A DNA stretch of 64,000 nt from contig NC_033621.1 in the NCBI RefSeq assembly GCF_001540865.1, positions 14,155,924 to 14,219,923 on the forward strand, in the 5' to 3' direction. Position 1 is the stretch's first letter. Each line of letters opens with the position of its first letter. The position numbers and the translations under genes are program-made. The notes below the pieces were generated by a model, which was not told the DNA's origin, searched no databases, and saw nothing but the letters and a program-made list of their open reading frames with translations. Below, in pieces: positions 1 through 12,102 of this stretch. The stretch is from Ananas comosus (Eukaryota; Streptophyta; Magnoliopsida; Poales; Bromeliaceae).

Positions 1-612
1 GTGTTCACAGTCCCAGGGACGGGTATGTTTACAGTCCCAATTGGATTGGGTCAGATTTGACATTTCCTACAGTCGGTTAATGTAGAGCATGATAGTGTAG
101 TGGATGATAGCGATAGAGTGTACTTCCTGCTTTTCCTTCTATCCTTGCTCCCTTCTGTAGACTTAGTGGGTGACCGATGTCGTTTTGGGCGGTACCCACT
201 GAGGACTACTTGTTTTTACAGTAGTTCTCACGCCCAGTTGTTACCTATGTTTTGCAGAGCCACAGGTTTCGGCTACTGCGCCTTCCGCGGATCAGGATCG
301 AGGCAAGGGCGTCGCGAGGTAGAGCCCTACCCGACTGACAGAGCTAGAGGCACCCCCCTACTGCAGGTAGTTGCTATTTTAGAGTTTATGTACATAGTTG
401 TTTAACTCGCCGGTGCGAGTAGCTTTGTATTTTGGATTTGGACTATGTATATGAAACTCAGTTGTTTAGCTTTGTATATTGAGCAGCTCTATGCTACTGT
501 TTGTAGTATTGTATATTTACAGGTACTTTTGACGCTTCGTATACAGGGAAAATTCCTTGTATACGGCGGATTTGTCGGCGTGCCCGGGGAACGAGACATC
601 CGGGGCGTGACA
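1..612 (+). mobile_element. 3' part of a gypsy-type LTR
   Basis: This stretch has no credible gene. It ends with a GC-rich block (about 560-612) carrying CCCGGGGAACG and finishing in GGGGCGTGACA, the kind of LTR end seen in monocot gypsy elements; the LTR start would lie left of the window. Short reading frames here have no recognisable domain. The assignment is by resemblance of the terminal block only. Confidence 0.45.
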
Positions 613-952
613 CGGTATGAGATGGTTGCTAGTTTACCAGCGTAAAAAAATTGGAATCGGTTGAATTTTTTATGAAAAATTTTATTCATTATGTAGATAA
701 AGAATAACTTCGATGTTAAATTCAAGGATCTGATAATCCATTTTTAGGATGTCGTTCGATTTTGACTGTCCATTTTATGCCTGTTTGATGGATTTTATTA
801 TGATTTCGAAAAATTACGAAATTTATTTTTTAGAAGTTCCAAATACTGTAGATCATATTTAACGGAGTAGATCGTTGATTCAAAAGCTCTATTATCGAAA
901 ATAATTTATGAATACCAAGAACTCTACACTTATAAAAATATAGTAGTAATAC
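613..952. repeat. AT-rich spacer with half of a palindromic MITE
   Basis: From about 760 to 945 the sequence matches the right half of the long palindromic MITE family described at 1331-1858 (conserved words include GATCGTTGATT and the ATCGAAAA end). Nothing else is visible. Confidence 0.5.
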
Positions 953-964
953 TCTCTCTCTCTC

Positions 965-996
<32 letters not shown>

Positions 997-1262
997 TAGA
1001 GGAGAGAGAGAAGGGCTACTGTGCTATTAGGAGTACAGCAGGCCTTATACTCTTAAGTTCCTAACTATTCATCAATTTTAATGGGTGGTTAGGATGAGAG
1101 AGGAAAGAGAAATTAGGAAGAAATTTAAAAAGAAGAGAAATTGAAATATCCAATTTCTCTTTAATTACTTTATCTTCTTTTTCTCACCCTAATCGTCCAT
1201 CAAAATTGATGGATGATAAAAAACTTAGGAGTATAAAAACTTGCTCCTAATAGTACAATGAT
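953..1262. mobile_element. MITE family A, bordered by CT/TA/GA microsatellites
   Basis: The ends are inverted repeats: GGGCTACTGTGCTATTAGGA on the left and the complement of CTCCTAATAGTACAATGATC on the right. A second inner inverted repeat contains ATCAATTTT and AAAATTGAT. A shorter relative with the same ends lies at 11263-11376, so this is a dispersed non-autonomous family. Both copies sit between simple repeats of CT, TA and GA. Confidence 0.65.
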
Positions 1263-1266
1263 CCTG

Positions 1267-1300
<34 letters not shown>

Positions 1301-1330
1301 ATATATGTATATATATATATATATGAGTGC

Positions 1331-1858
1331 GGCTAGGATGCTTATGGAAGCATGGAGGGCTCCGTGCTTCCAATTTGTTTTCGATGTTCGGACTTTCGAC
1401 TTGACGATCGGCTCCGTTAGACTTGATCTAGAGTATTTGAAGTATCTAGAAAATAAATTTTGCGATTTTTCGATATCATTTGCCTAGTGATCGAAATGGC
1501 TCAAAATCAACGGCTGAAAATAAAAATCTTACAAAATATGATGATATGATATTAAAATTTTAGATCAAAATTATTGATCTTGTTTTATATGGTATAAAGA
1601 ATTTTCTATCAAAATTTCATGTGATTTAGATATTTCTACACCGTTAAACTTGCAACTGGCTCACCACGGCCGTTAAAATTATTAATTTTGAGCCTCTTCG
1701 ATCACTAGGCAAATGATATTGAAAAATCATAAAATTTATTTTCTAGGTACTTCAAATACTCTAGATCAACTCTAACGAGCCGTACGTCGATTTGAAAGTT
1801 CGAACATCGAAAACGACTTGCAAGCATGGAGGCCTCCGTTCTTTCATAAGTATACCAG
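1331..1858. mobile_element. Long palindromic MITE, family B
   Basis: About 500 bp whose two halves are imperfect reverse complements. The left half has GGAGGGCTCCGTGCTTCC, TTTTCGATGTTCGGAC and TCATTTGCCTAGTGATCGAA; the right half has the complements (TCGATCACTAGGCAAATGAT, then GTTCGAACATCGAAAACGAC). Full or partial relatives lie near 760, 11000, 11397, 20497, 27424 and 29320. It has no coding capacity. The transposon superfamily is not clear because the borders merge into microsatellites. Confidence 0.65.
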
Positions 1859-1862
1859 CACA

Positions 1863-1863
1863 A

Positions 1864-1927
<64 letters not shown>
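1863..1927. repeat. (CT)n(TA)n microsatellite
   Basis: Compound CT then TA dinucleotide run directly right of the family B MITE. Confidence 0.95.
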
Positions 1928-1931
<4 letters not shown>

Positions 1932-2188
1932 AGCATCATGTATAATATGGTTCGCTGTTCTGTTCGCGAGGAAACTTGTATCGAGATTGATGGTTCATTT
2001 AATAATTCAGCTAAATAGAAAAGATAATCAACGTCAAGCTTCAACAATCACTGTACCCCAAAAAAAAAGGTCAAAAAAAAGAAAAAAGAATATGAAGGTT
2101 GAAGAAACTACGTATATGTGTTTCAACGTTCATGCAAGCCCATGCATGATATGCGCGCACGCATCTCAACGCAACGTGCAAACACTGT

Positions 2189-5100
2189 TCAAGCGACCTT
2201 TGATGAATCAGAGACGGGGAGTTGAGCATCTGCCCCCTTCTTCTCGGAGACGGCAACGTCGGCGACGGCGGCCGGCTTCTCCTTCTTGTCGTCGCTGCCG
2301 CCGGCTTTCTCCTTCGGAGGTTCCGTCGGCATCTCGGCCGGCTTCTTGTCGTCGTTGGCTTTCGCGGGCTCGACGACGACGACTTTGGTAGCTGCAGGTT
2401 CGGCGCTCTTGGCTTCTGCTGTAGCTGGTTCTTCAGGTGCTATGGTTTCCTTCACCTCCACCTGCGACATCCATTTTTTTTAAGTATTATATATTCATGT
2501 AATTTTATTATTATAATATCAAAATATTAGGTTTTGAGTACGCATTGCGTTACATTACCCCACATCAATTCAAAGTTCACGACTTAGAAGCATAGATTCG
2601 GCGACAGCGTTAAGTGTAACAAGTTAAAACACTCTTTAAATGTTAAAGGGCTAGAGCTCAAGGCAAAAGCTTTAGTTGCTGGATGATGTTGATTATTTAT
2701 TATTGGTTAAAATAGATCCAACTTTTTATTCTGTGACAACAGATTGAGTTTGGTGAATTCAATAAATTAAATAGGGTTGCGGTCTATAATAAATCTAACG
2801 ATAAAGGACCCAACAATTGACCTAACGTTTAGATAGATTGAGTTAAGTGTAAGCCCGTGAATACTGTGACCGAGTCTTTAAGTGCGATGGATACATCCTT
2901 TATATCGATATTTATTTTTAGGATAGTTGGTTAGCGTTTATATATTTCGATCCACAGATGAATAATCCTTCACATTAGACACAAACAGGTGAAAAGGAGT
3001 TACATGATTAAACAAGATGAGGAGGCTAAAACTAGAGAATCAAGCATAGGAAATGTTTGAGTAATAGGTTCGAATATCGCTCAAGATCATGCGTAGGATA
3101 AGATAAGATCCTAATTTGTGTTCTGTGCAAGACTAATATTTTTTGACATTACGGAAATGTTTAATTAGTTTGAAAGATTTGAGAGTTGGAATGAAAATTT
3201 TCATGAGCCAGTTCTATTATTGATGTTTCAATTAATTTTCATTCTGGGAAAAACGAATCCCCACAAATTGACTTCCACCGTAGAGGCGTAGAGGCGAGAG
3301 TCAACTACGACTCCCCGAGGGATTGAGAATTTTTTTTTTTTTTTTGGCACTAACAAATTAATTATAAATATAAATATAAACAATAATTAAGGTTAAATTA
3401 TAGTTTTAATGTGAATTATGAATTTTTAAAATTTAATTTTCAGTTTCTTAAGTTCAAATTTAAATTCTAATATAAGCTCGATATTTGAATTTAGTTCTAG
3501 TTAATTTTGACTTTGAACTTGAATTTGAATTGCGAAGTCGAATTCGAATTCAATTTAACATCGAATTGTGAACTCAAATTTGGGTTCTATTTTTTATTAT
3601 GAATTTAGATAGTGGATTTAAATTTTTTAATTAGAATTTAATCTTTTGCAAATTATTTTTATTTTGAATTCAACTGAATTTTAAATCATAGTTTATATTC
3701 AAATTGTGAAGAAAAAAATTGTATTAGATTTTTAAATTCGAAACATAATTTCAAATTTAAATTTGAATCTTAATTTTGAAGTTTAGATTTAAATTTTAAA
3801 TTTTGAGTATTGAATTTAATTTTATATTTTTAATTATAAACTTATGTTTTTAATTAGTTTTATAGGCAATTGATCTCTTCTCAAGAAAACAGTAGTAATA
3901 AGTTGATTCTGATTCCGATTCCTATAATCGACTAATAAATAAAGTAAGAGATCGATTTTACCGCAATTCCTTATAATGTTTGTATATTATGATTTCTATT
4001 CCCATTTCGAACCAAACATGTCTCGAAAGTTTTATAAGTTTTTAAAGAAAATTACTTATTTCACATAAGCCTCAACCAGACAAGTTGAGCTTTCGAACTG
4101 ATTTATACTCACAAACGATCCAAACCAAACCGAATTAATTCGCTTTGATTCAGTTTTGCAATTAATTTTTAAATTTTCCATTTTTGGTGAATTTATAAAA
4201 AAAATTAAGATTAAAAATTGAATTATTATGAAATCACAGACAAAAAAGTTTATTATAAACATAGATTTTAAAAAATGTGTTGATATATGATCAATATTTG
4301 AACATAAATATAAAATTGTAACAAATAGTTTAGATAAAAGGTGTAAAAAGATATTACTATTTGGTTTTCGGTTCTGTTCATTTAAAAGTTATATTCAAAC
4401 CGAACAGAAACTAAAATCGAATTTTAGTAAATTTCAAAATTGAACCAAATAAGTCTAAACCGACCGTCCCTAGAGTAAGTGGCAAAGGGCTTGATGGTTG
4501 ATACCCGAGACCCAAGTTCGAATCCTAGTTGATTCACATTTCTAGCTAAGTTTATTTTCAAATAAAATAAACGAAGCAGATAGCGTGCTACTTATCTCTC
4601 TCAAAAAAAAAAAAATTGAACCAAATAAGTCTTATTTGGTTTGGTTCGGTTCGGAATCAAACCATGTACACCCTCAAAGAAGTTGCATAGTGAAAGCTTC
4701 ATCTGCGTTGTACATCTTATTTAAAATAACATCTTTTAACCAATCACCGACCGTCCCTAATGCAAGTGGCAAAGAGCTTGATGGTTGGTACCCGAGGTCC
4801 CAAATCCAAATCCTAGTTGATTCACATTTCTAGTTAAATTTATTTTTAAATGAAATAAATGAAATAAGCAGCGTGCTGCCGATCTCTCAAAAAAAAAAAA
4901 AAAACATTCGCTCGATAGTGCGCTCTTTACCTGAACCGAACTTGCTCAATACCCTCGTTACCGCAAAACAATCTATCCATCCTGAAAAATGTGGGCCCAT
5001 GTAGCATATTCCAATGGATTTTTTTAAAATATTTGGCCCGCGAAACTAATTGGGCCTGATCCAATCCATATAGATGTAGAGCTCCCAAATTCGCGTTTGA

Positions 5101-5453
5101 TCAAACCAACTGGAGCTTATGCAAAAATGCTAAATGAGTAGAGCTCTTTCAAAGAAATGCACAAGATATTTTTCGTTTTATGAAAATGGCTCGACGTCTC
5201 ATTTCGAGTGTTGCAGCTATTAACTACAAATTCAAAGTTTTAGAGAATGGATTTATCATCATATATTTGTGTCAACTAAACTAACCTCGATTTCCCGTGA
5301 CAAAAGCGTACTGAGAGACTGTTGGCTGCTCTCTGCCTCTGCCGCCGCTACCTCTTTATCCTTGTTCTCGACCGCCTCTACCTTCGCCTCCTCCTCCGCG
5401 GGGAGAGGCACCTCACTCTCTTTAGTCACCGGCTTCGTCGCGCACGCCCCCAT
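2189..5453 (-). CDS. Small acidic Ala/Glu/Lys-rich protein, predicted N-myristoylated
   Basis: Two coding exons on the minus strand, 5453-5286 and 2461-2189, joined in phase 0 across a 2.8-kb intron (donor GAG|GTTAGT, acceptor GTCGCAG|GTGGAG), give a 146-residue protein. It begins MGACATKP: Gly2 fits N-myristoylation and Cys4 a neighbouring palmitoylation site, which would anchor the protein at the plasma membrane. The rest is low-complexity, rich in Ala, Glu, Lys, Pro and Val, with no folded domain visible, so it is probably intrinsically disordered. A TATA-like TTATAAAAT lies on the minus strand at 5551-5560, about 100 bp before the ATG. The intron is unusually large and holds two SINEs and AT-rich repeats. 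Plants have other MG-x-C membrane-tethered small proteins, but I cannot name an orthologue. Exon structure is well supported by in-frame splicing; the function is unknown. Confidence 0.75.
4457..4615 (+). mobile_element. SINE copy 1 (tRNA-related, poly-A tail)
   Basis: A 159-bp element with a tRNA-like pol III head (box B-like AAGTTCGAATCC), a body ending in GAAGCAGATAGCGTGCTAC and a poly-A tail. It is flanked by a perfect 17-bp target-site duplication, TTGAACCAAATAAGTCT, at 4440-4456 and 4616-4632. It lies in the intron of the myristoylated-protein gene, antiparallel to it. Confidence 0.92.
4746..4904 (+). mobile_element. SINE copy 2
   Basis: Close relative of the SINE at 4457-4615 (shared CCGACCGTCCCTA head, box B region, GCGTGCTGCC tail and poly-A), in the same orientation about 130 bp downstream. 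A target duplication is not evident. Confidence 0.85.
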
Positions 5454-5550
5454 ATCTTTTTCTCTCTCTCTCTCTCTCTACCTCACGCAGAATTAGAAAA
5501 TAAAGAGAGAAAATATAAACCAATTGGAATGATGAAGGGATTGATAGAGG

Positions 5551-5560
5551 ATTTTATAAG
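5551..5560 (-). promoter_or_regulatory. TATA-like element for the MGACATKP gene
   Basis: Minus-strand CTTATAAAAT about 100 bp upstream of the ATG at 5453. A CT-repeat (GA on the coding strand, 5461-5479) lies between them. Confidence 0.4.
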
Positions 5561-6069
5561 CAGTTGTTTCTAAGGCATTGACCGTGCCCAGGTATATCTC
5601 ATCTAAAATAAGGAGAGAACAATTTTAATTACACCAAATTATACTAAAAAAAGATCAAATTGAGCTGGAGAAACTTAGATTTTTTATTTTTAGAAAAAAA
5701 AGGGGAAATTATGTGTATTTTTGTGTTCATTACAAAATCCTGATAAAGAATATATGTGATTTTACATTTATACTGTTATTGGGTGAATTGTGTTATTAGT
5801 CCATAGATTTTAAGTTTTACATTTGAATTTAACTTTAAAGTCTTGAAATAATATTATTTTAGTCGTTATTTTGATTTACAATTTGATAGGGATAGGAATA
5901 GGCCCTTATCCCCCATTTATACCCAAACGCTAACTTTTTATGCGAGAATAGTAGTTCTCGGTTATCCCCAACAACGCCTCCATTTTCTATATAAAACTAT
6001 CTAAAATTATTCATATTTCCGAAAACAATCCAATTTTCATTCAAACACTATTTTTCTTATCCTTATACT

Positions 6070-6692
6070 TAGGGATGCAAACGGATCCGGGTTGGTGGAG
6101 CTCCCGCCCCGATCCGCCCCGACGGGGGAAGTAAATGGAAGAAAATAAACGGATTCGGGGCAGGAAACGGGGCAAGTTTTACAATCCGAGACGAATTCGC
6201 GGCAGGAAACGGAAATAATTTTGACCCGCCCCGAATCCGCCCCCGAATGCCGCCCGCCGCCATGATCCCACTCCGAATCCGCCCCGAATATCATTTGTAT
6301 TTTAAAAAACATTTCTAAAAAAAATAATATATTACAAAAAAGTCAAAATACAAAAAAGTTATTACTCTTATTTCTAATGTAATTGAAACATTTGAATTTT
6401 ATTTGAATTGTGATTCATATTTTTAATTTTTACCATTAAATTGTTAAATAATATATAATATTATTAAAAATTATTAATTTATATTTTACAAAATATTAAT
6501 AATATTATAATTTTATAAAAAATATTAGTTGGCGGGGCGGATTCGGGGCGCCGGCGGGAGGCGGGTTACGAGGCGGGGCGGATTATGGGATGTATTTTTT
6601 AACCCGTCACGGATTCGGGGCGGGAGGCGGGGCGGATTTTTGCTAGTCGGGGCGGGTCTCCCGCCCCCAGATCCGCCCCGTTTGCATCCCTA
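6070..6692. mobile_element. hAT-type MITE, GC-rich flanks
   Basis: Termini TAGGGATGCAAACGG and CCGTTTGCATCCCTA are inverted repeats, and the perfect 8-bp duplication CTTATACT flanks them (6062-6069, 6693-6700), as expected for hAT transposition. The arms are rich in CCCGCCCCGA-type repeats around an AT-rich centre. No transposase is present. Confidence 0.88.
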
Positions 6693-8930
6693 CTTATACT
6701 TGTACCTATCTCTGTAATAGCTAGTTCTTGTTTATACCCGAACCAAACGGTACGGTAGATGATATTTTATTACTACACCTGATGAATCTCTATATTAATG
6801 CATCATAAATTTATTGGCCTTTAGATAAAGGGTTAATAAATTCGTAATGCATGAACATGTAGATGAACATAAATGTTCAGAGACTTAAATGTGAAATTTA
6901 AAATTTCAAAAACTAAAAATAAAATTTTACAAAAACTTTCTAATACTCTAACTTAACAAAAGTTAGGAGTCTTAATATGTCAAATTTGAAAATTCAAGCA
7001 CTAAAATAAAACTAAAGTAAAAAATTTAGGAACTAGTAGAGCAATTTACCTTTTTTAAAAAAAAAAAAAATCCTTTTATTATTTTATAAGAGAGAGAAAG
7101 AGAGTTTGCTTCGTGGGACACACTACATAAATGCTCATGGCACGACTACAGTGCACATAAATATAAATAATAAATATGAAAATTTATTTAAAATAAATAA
7201 ATGTATTTATTTTTTATACAATTATTGGGTTGGTTGATGAGGCATAAGATCCTGTAGATTATGCTTGTAATTGATGCATTGGTGGTGACAGCATATTTTT
7301 AGTGGAATTTTATACGCAACAAAAAACTTAGGTAAATGTGACAGCTATTACAAGTAGAATTTCATGGACAATGTGTAGACCCGACAATATCTATCCATAT
7401 CCGCGAGTAAATTTGAGTAACCCACCAATTTATGAATATGGTACTAATTTTTCTTATCTTAAAAATTATGAATAAATCAGATAGATATCCATTAAATTAT
7501 AGATATTTTAGGTAACCCAAGAGGTACCAAAGGATACCCTCGCATATTTTGTTAATTAAAAAATATATATTCAACTATTAAAGTGACGGTTGCAGATTAA
7601 ATTTTGGTGGTTTATTTTTATAATATTGAGTCTAAAATTAGAAAATTTTAATTAATTTTGTATCACAAATATTTAAAATGATTAAAAACTTTCACATTAT
7701 ATAATATATGCATTTTAAGACTTTATATTATCCATTGTATATAATTGATATAGATTTTGCATTTGATAAGTATAGGAGCAAGAAATTTTTTTAAAAAAAA
7801 AAATCTTACAGATTATCGGCCCGCATACCTCCTTGCTTGCAGGCAAGTATGAGTAAAGATGTTAGCTATCCAAAAATTTATAAATAAATTTTCTTCATGC
7901 CCACATGACATGCGGATATAATTACTCACCCGTTATTTATCCAACCCGCCGGCTTACCAGGTCTAGCAATGAAAAATAATTCAAATATCAGCAGAGGAAA
8001 TTATAGTTTGCATCAAATCCATTCACAAAATCTAAGTTGACCCATAGCAACAAGTTTGAAAAATAAAACTTAAGCTCTTAATAAAAGAAAATGCACAAAG
8101 TACATAAATTATTTTAAAAAAATTCTCTGGTAAAATAATTCACTTTACTTATTTATGATTAGATTTGACCAGATTCAATAAATTAAATATGAACAGAGCC
8201 TGAACTAAATATGAACAGAGCCTGAACGGAAAGTTTTTTCAACGACAGCTATTTCATTGAGCCTATTCATAACTTTGCCTACCAATCTTTTTTTAACATA
8301 AAAACTTAAATAATAATAATAATAACAATAATAATAATAATAATAAGGTAAAAAAGGTACAAATGTATAGCATTAGCTATGCATAATTGCATATGAACTG
8401 ATAACATGCCATGTATACAACTCTCTTTTAATATTAAGCATCAAATATTGTGCATACCAATTTGCAGAAACACAATAAAAAGAAAAGGAATGCAAAAGTT
8501 ATGCCATAAAAGAGTATCAAAAGAAGAAATAGGTGAGAGAGTTTGTTTATTTACACACAAACATATAAAGCACGCATTTGCGCGCATGCGAACAGACATA
8601 GCCACAGACATGGCACACACATTATGCGCACATGCACGCAGGTGCGAAAACAACCAAGTGTAAGGAAAGAAAGAACTGAACAAGAAGAGTGGCCATTTTC
8701 AAAACATGAGATGCCATAACTACTAGTGTGTTAGATCAATAATTTCTACCGCTTACCAGAAGGTTCTAGAACCATCTAGATATAGTAAATAACTAAATAT
8801 TTCTCTCCATAACAACAAAGTAGAACAAAGACAGTCGCAATGTCAAATGCTAGACATGAGAATAAATTTACTGATTTAAATGGGAAGAGAGTAGACTGTC
8901 TAGCCATTAATTCGACAGTGAATCAGTGAT
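6693..8930. other. AT-rich intergenic DNA, no gene seen
   Basis: No coding domain is recognised. From about 7376 to 7972 the ends TAGACCCG and CAGGTCTA with star-like internal symmetry could be an old hAT-like element, but its duplication is poor. A (TAA)n run lies at about 8310-8346, and a purine/pyrimidine-mixed low-complexity stretch near 8530-8650. Confidence 0.5.
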
Positions 8931-9565
8931 CCAAATTAAAGCTTACATGAATAAATGTTATGTGCTTCAGATGTCTCCCTACTACACATAAAGTTTATTT
9001 CGACTGCTTCAGCAACATACCAATGAGTTTTCCCCCTCGCGAAAAAAAAAAGGAAGAAAGAAAGATCTAATACCTTAATCTTTGCTTTGCAGGCCTCTAA
9101 ACCTACCGAAATCAACGGAAACAAAAACCTAATTGTCGGACATGCTCCAGCCCTAAGAGCTTAAAAATTTGCGATATTACTTCGACGATGCGATTAAGCT
9201 GATTAGAGACAGAAAAGACGAGGAGACTAAAACATAAGTGGCCGGAACAAGTTCGATAGGACATTCTATTTACCATGCGTCACAATGATTATAACTTGAA
9301 ATCAAAATTAAGAGTAAAAAAGCTTTCTTGTGAAATATGAAACAACTTTCTTGTATCAACAACCATACTCTAAAGCCCGAACAAGTTAAACTGCAGAAGC
9401 ATGCAACTGCTATCACCTACTCTATAAACATCCAACTTGCAAATTTTCTGTTTTTCATAAATAAAGTAAGGGTTTTATGTAAGAATGACTCCATGCATAA
9501 CTATCGCTTACCAAAATTGATAATTCTGAGATTCCACACTTCTATCCAAATATTTCTTCAATTTC

Positions 9566-10786
9566 TCAATGATATAACCTCAGCTTTAGCTCCTGGTGCT
9601 TCAATACCAATTGCAACTGATCATTTTCCAGCTTCATCCTTTCATTTTCGACTCTCATCTTATCCAATTCTCTATCCTTCTTCTTACTAAACTGCTGCCA
9701 CTTCATACGCTGCTCTTCAAGCTCATGCCTTTGCATCTCAACCTGCAACTTTTTCGCTTCCAGCTTCAGTGAGCGTGACCGCAAGTTCTCTTCCTGCTGC
9801 ACCCAATCACCCTTGAGACCTTCATCAAGAACTTGGTTCATATCAAATGAGTTCGTCCTGTTACAATCTTGAGGCACCGAAGGATTTTTACACTCCACCC
9901 CATGTACCATCCTTTTATTAAAACTTAGCCCCCTATCATCATTATCTCCGCCTTGATTATCTTCGTCGATCTCATCTTCATTATGCTGATCTGCACTTCC
10001 TAGAGCCATTTTCAGGGACTGCAGAAGTGCGGGATCAGCTTTTAAACGAAATCGGTTTCCATTGTGGTACGAGCACATCTCTTCGTAGAACAGATGCTTC
10101 GAACTCAATATCTTTCTCACGAGATTCTTTGTCTTATCGCTAAGGTGATTCATACATTCCAAAAGAGCAGGATTCTCCACCACCCTACAAGATATCCCCC
10201 TACCAAGAATATCATTAAGCCTTTTGTACCTCTTGTTGAGATCATTAAACTTGTCTTCACACTGCTGCGGAGAAACAAAACAACCTCTTTCCGCCATTAC
10301 CTTCGAAACCAGCTTCCACTTACCCTTTTTCTGCAGCATGGATAACTTTCTCTTCGACATGCTAGAGCATTCCAAGTTATAATCCTCTCCTATGTAAGAA
10401 ACCACGGTTATAAGAAGCTTAACCATTTCATCGGTCCACTTCATTCTGTGCCATTTTGAAGCCTGCTTTCCATGTATGATATCATCTCCATCCTCAGTTC
10501 TGAAGCTCCCTTCATCTTCTTCGCTTGAATTTTTTACATGATCGCCATCATTGTGGACCATCATTGGAAGTGTAGGGTCGTGGTCCAACTCATTCTGCAT
10601 GTGATTCGCCGACTGGGGCAAAACATCGAACATTTGGGGGGTAATTGCATAATTTTGATAAGGGGATTGATTTTGTTGCTGCTGTTGACGGGAAAGACAC
10701 CCATTCAAGTACAAGTGTTGATCTTGTAGATTCGACATACTGTTAGATACTCCGGGAATCATGTTTCTGATAATATTCCCTTCCAT
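9566..10786 (-). CDS. Trihelix transcription factor, GT-gamma-like (At1g21200/At1g76870 type)
   Basis: Single-exon 406-residue coding region. An N-terminal poly-Gln patch (residues 34-38) and an acidic Ser/Glu/Asp stretch (87-102) precede the trihelix Myb/SANT-like DNA-binding domain (about 111-195) with conserved tryptophans W117 and W157 (KWTDEMVKLL and GKWKLVSK). The family's FYEEMCSYHNGNRF-type motif is at about 233-246. A second acidic stretch follows (270-284), and a long charged coiled coil (about 331-402) probably mediates dimerisation. It should act in the nucleus as a sequence-specific regulator; the Arabidopsis relative HRA1 is a hypoxia regulator, but the role here is unproven. 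The start is the first ATG after a leader intron. It is divergent from LSM3, an arrangement echoed in Arabidopsis, where these families are adjacent (from memory). The 3' end may contain spliced UTR (GGTAAGCG donors on this strand near 9507 and 8756). Confidence 0.9.
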   Translation of the reverse strand: MEGNIIRNMIPGVSNSMSNLQDQHLYLNGCLSRQQQQQNQSPYQNYAITPQMFDVLPQSANHMQNELDHDPTLPMMVHNDGDHVKNSSEEDEGSFRTEDGDDIIHGKQASKWHRMKWTDEMVKLLITVVSYIGEDYNLECSSMSKRKLSMLQKKGKWKLVSKVMAERGCFVSPQQCEDKFNDLNKRYKRLNDILGRGISCRVVENPALLECMNHLSDKTKNLVRKILSSKHLFYEEMCSYHNGNRFRLKADPALLQSLKMALGSADQHNEDEIDEDNQGGDNDDRGLSFNKRMVHGVECKNPSVPQDCNRTNSFDMNQVLDEGLKGDWVQQEENLRSRSLKLEAKKLQVEMQRHELEEQRMKWQQFSKKKDRELDKMRVENERMKLENDQLQLVLKHQELKLRLYH

Positions 10787-10984
10787 AAATATAACGCCGT
10801 AGTAATGTAATTTCGCGATTAAATTGCCACAACTCCTTCCTACTTTCTTTCAACAACTCAAAATTTGATCATCGATTTCAAATAAGTTGAAAATGATTAC
10901 CAAACTAAAACCCTCGCAAACCTAAAAGAACAAAACAAGAGTTAAACTATCAAAGGTATAACAAAATTAAGGTGCATTCTCCAC

Positions 10985-11189
10985 CTCCTAGATTAGGGGC
11001 AAGGCATGTTTGGCCCTTATAAAGAATTTTTCAAAAAAGTGCTTTTCTTTAAGTATTATAATAAAATGCCTTTAACATATTGGAGCTTCTAATTATATTT
11101 AATGATATGGATCGTTGATTTGAACACCCTAAAATCGAAAAAGAGACTATAATACCGGAGCTCCGGTACTATAAATAGTATAGTAGCCT

Positions 11190-11260
<71 letters not shown>
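10985..11260. repeat. Half MITE (family B) and (TA)n(GA)n run
   Basis: The stretch at about 11080-11170 matches the right half of family B (GGATCGTTGATTTGAACACC). It is followed by TA then GA dinucleotide runs at about 11196-11255. Confidence 0.55.
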
Positions 11261-11261
<1 letters not shown>

Positions 11262-11262
11262 T

Positions 11263-11376
11263 AGGGCTATTGTGCACAATTTCTCTTTCACCCTAACCAA
11301 CTATGAAAATTGATGAATGGTTAGAAATTTAGGAGCACAAGGACTGCTGTGCTCCTAATAGCACAATAGCTCTACT
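11263..11376. mobile_element. MITE family A, internally deleted copy
   Basis: Ends GGGCTATTGTGCACAATT and CTCCTAATAGCACAATAGC match the termini of the element at 953-1262, but the copy is less than half as long. Confidence 0.6.
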
Positions 11377-11396
11377 ATAGAGAGAGAGAGAGAGAG

Positions 11397-11945
11397 AGAA
11401 GAGCTAGGCTCCTATGCTTTCGAAAATACAAAGGCCTCCGTGTTTGTAAGTTGTTTCCGATGATGGAACACGCGATTCAACGATTGGTTCCATTAGACAT
11501 GATCTATGCTATTCGAACTATCTAGAAACTAAATTTCATAATTTTTTAACTTCATTTGCCTAGTGAACGAATAGCCTCAAAATGAACGGCTGAAAATAAA
11601 AATCTTATAAAAAATAGTGATAAAAGACTCAAATTTCAAATCATAAGTATTGCTCTTACTATTGATGTTAAATAAAATTTTTTTATTAAAGTTTCATATA
11701 ATTTGAATTGTTCTACACTGTTGAACTTAAAAACGTGCCACATCGACGGTTAAAATAGTCATTTTTGAGACCTTTTGATCACTTGATTAATGATGTCAAA
11801 AAATTATGAAATTTGAGTTCTAGATAGTTCCAATAGCGGAAATTATGCCTAACGAAGCTGATCGTCGAATCTGATGTCCTATCATCAGAAATAACTTACA
11901 AGCACGAAAATTTCTGTACTTTTGAAAGCACTCTTTCTCTCTCTC
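11397..11945. mobile_element. Long palindromic MITE, family B (leader-intron copy)
   Basis: Same half-palindrome structure as 1331-1858: AGGCCTCCGTGTTTGTAAG and TTCATTTGCCTAGTGAACGA on the left, with the reverse-complement half on the right (TTTTGATCACTTGATTAATG, then CTTACAAGCACG). It is inserted in the trihelix leader intron and bordered by GA/CT runs. Confidence 0.7.
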
Positions 11946-12102
11946 CCTCTCTCTCTCTCTATATATATACACACAAATTTCTACAATTTGGATTTTAGGC
12001 CAACCCAAATATAAAGAGACCTTTATTTTGAGAATATTAATTATTAGATTAAAATTTTAAGTTTTTAATTTTCTTTTAACTTTTCATTCTGTAATAGGGA
12101 CG

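Noticed and set aside
100..405. 101-residue frame at the left edge
   Set aside because: Lies in LTR-like sequence, with no recognisable domain.
1792..2391. 199-residue frame on the plus strand
   Set aside because: It runs through a microsatellite and the antisense of the myristoylated protein's exon 2.
4468..4520. A functional tRNA gene
   Set aside because: The TTCGAATCC box belongs to a SINE head; no cloverleaf or anticodon arm can be drawn, and poly-A plus target duplication prove a retroelement.
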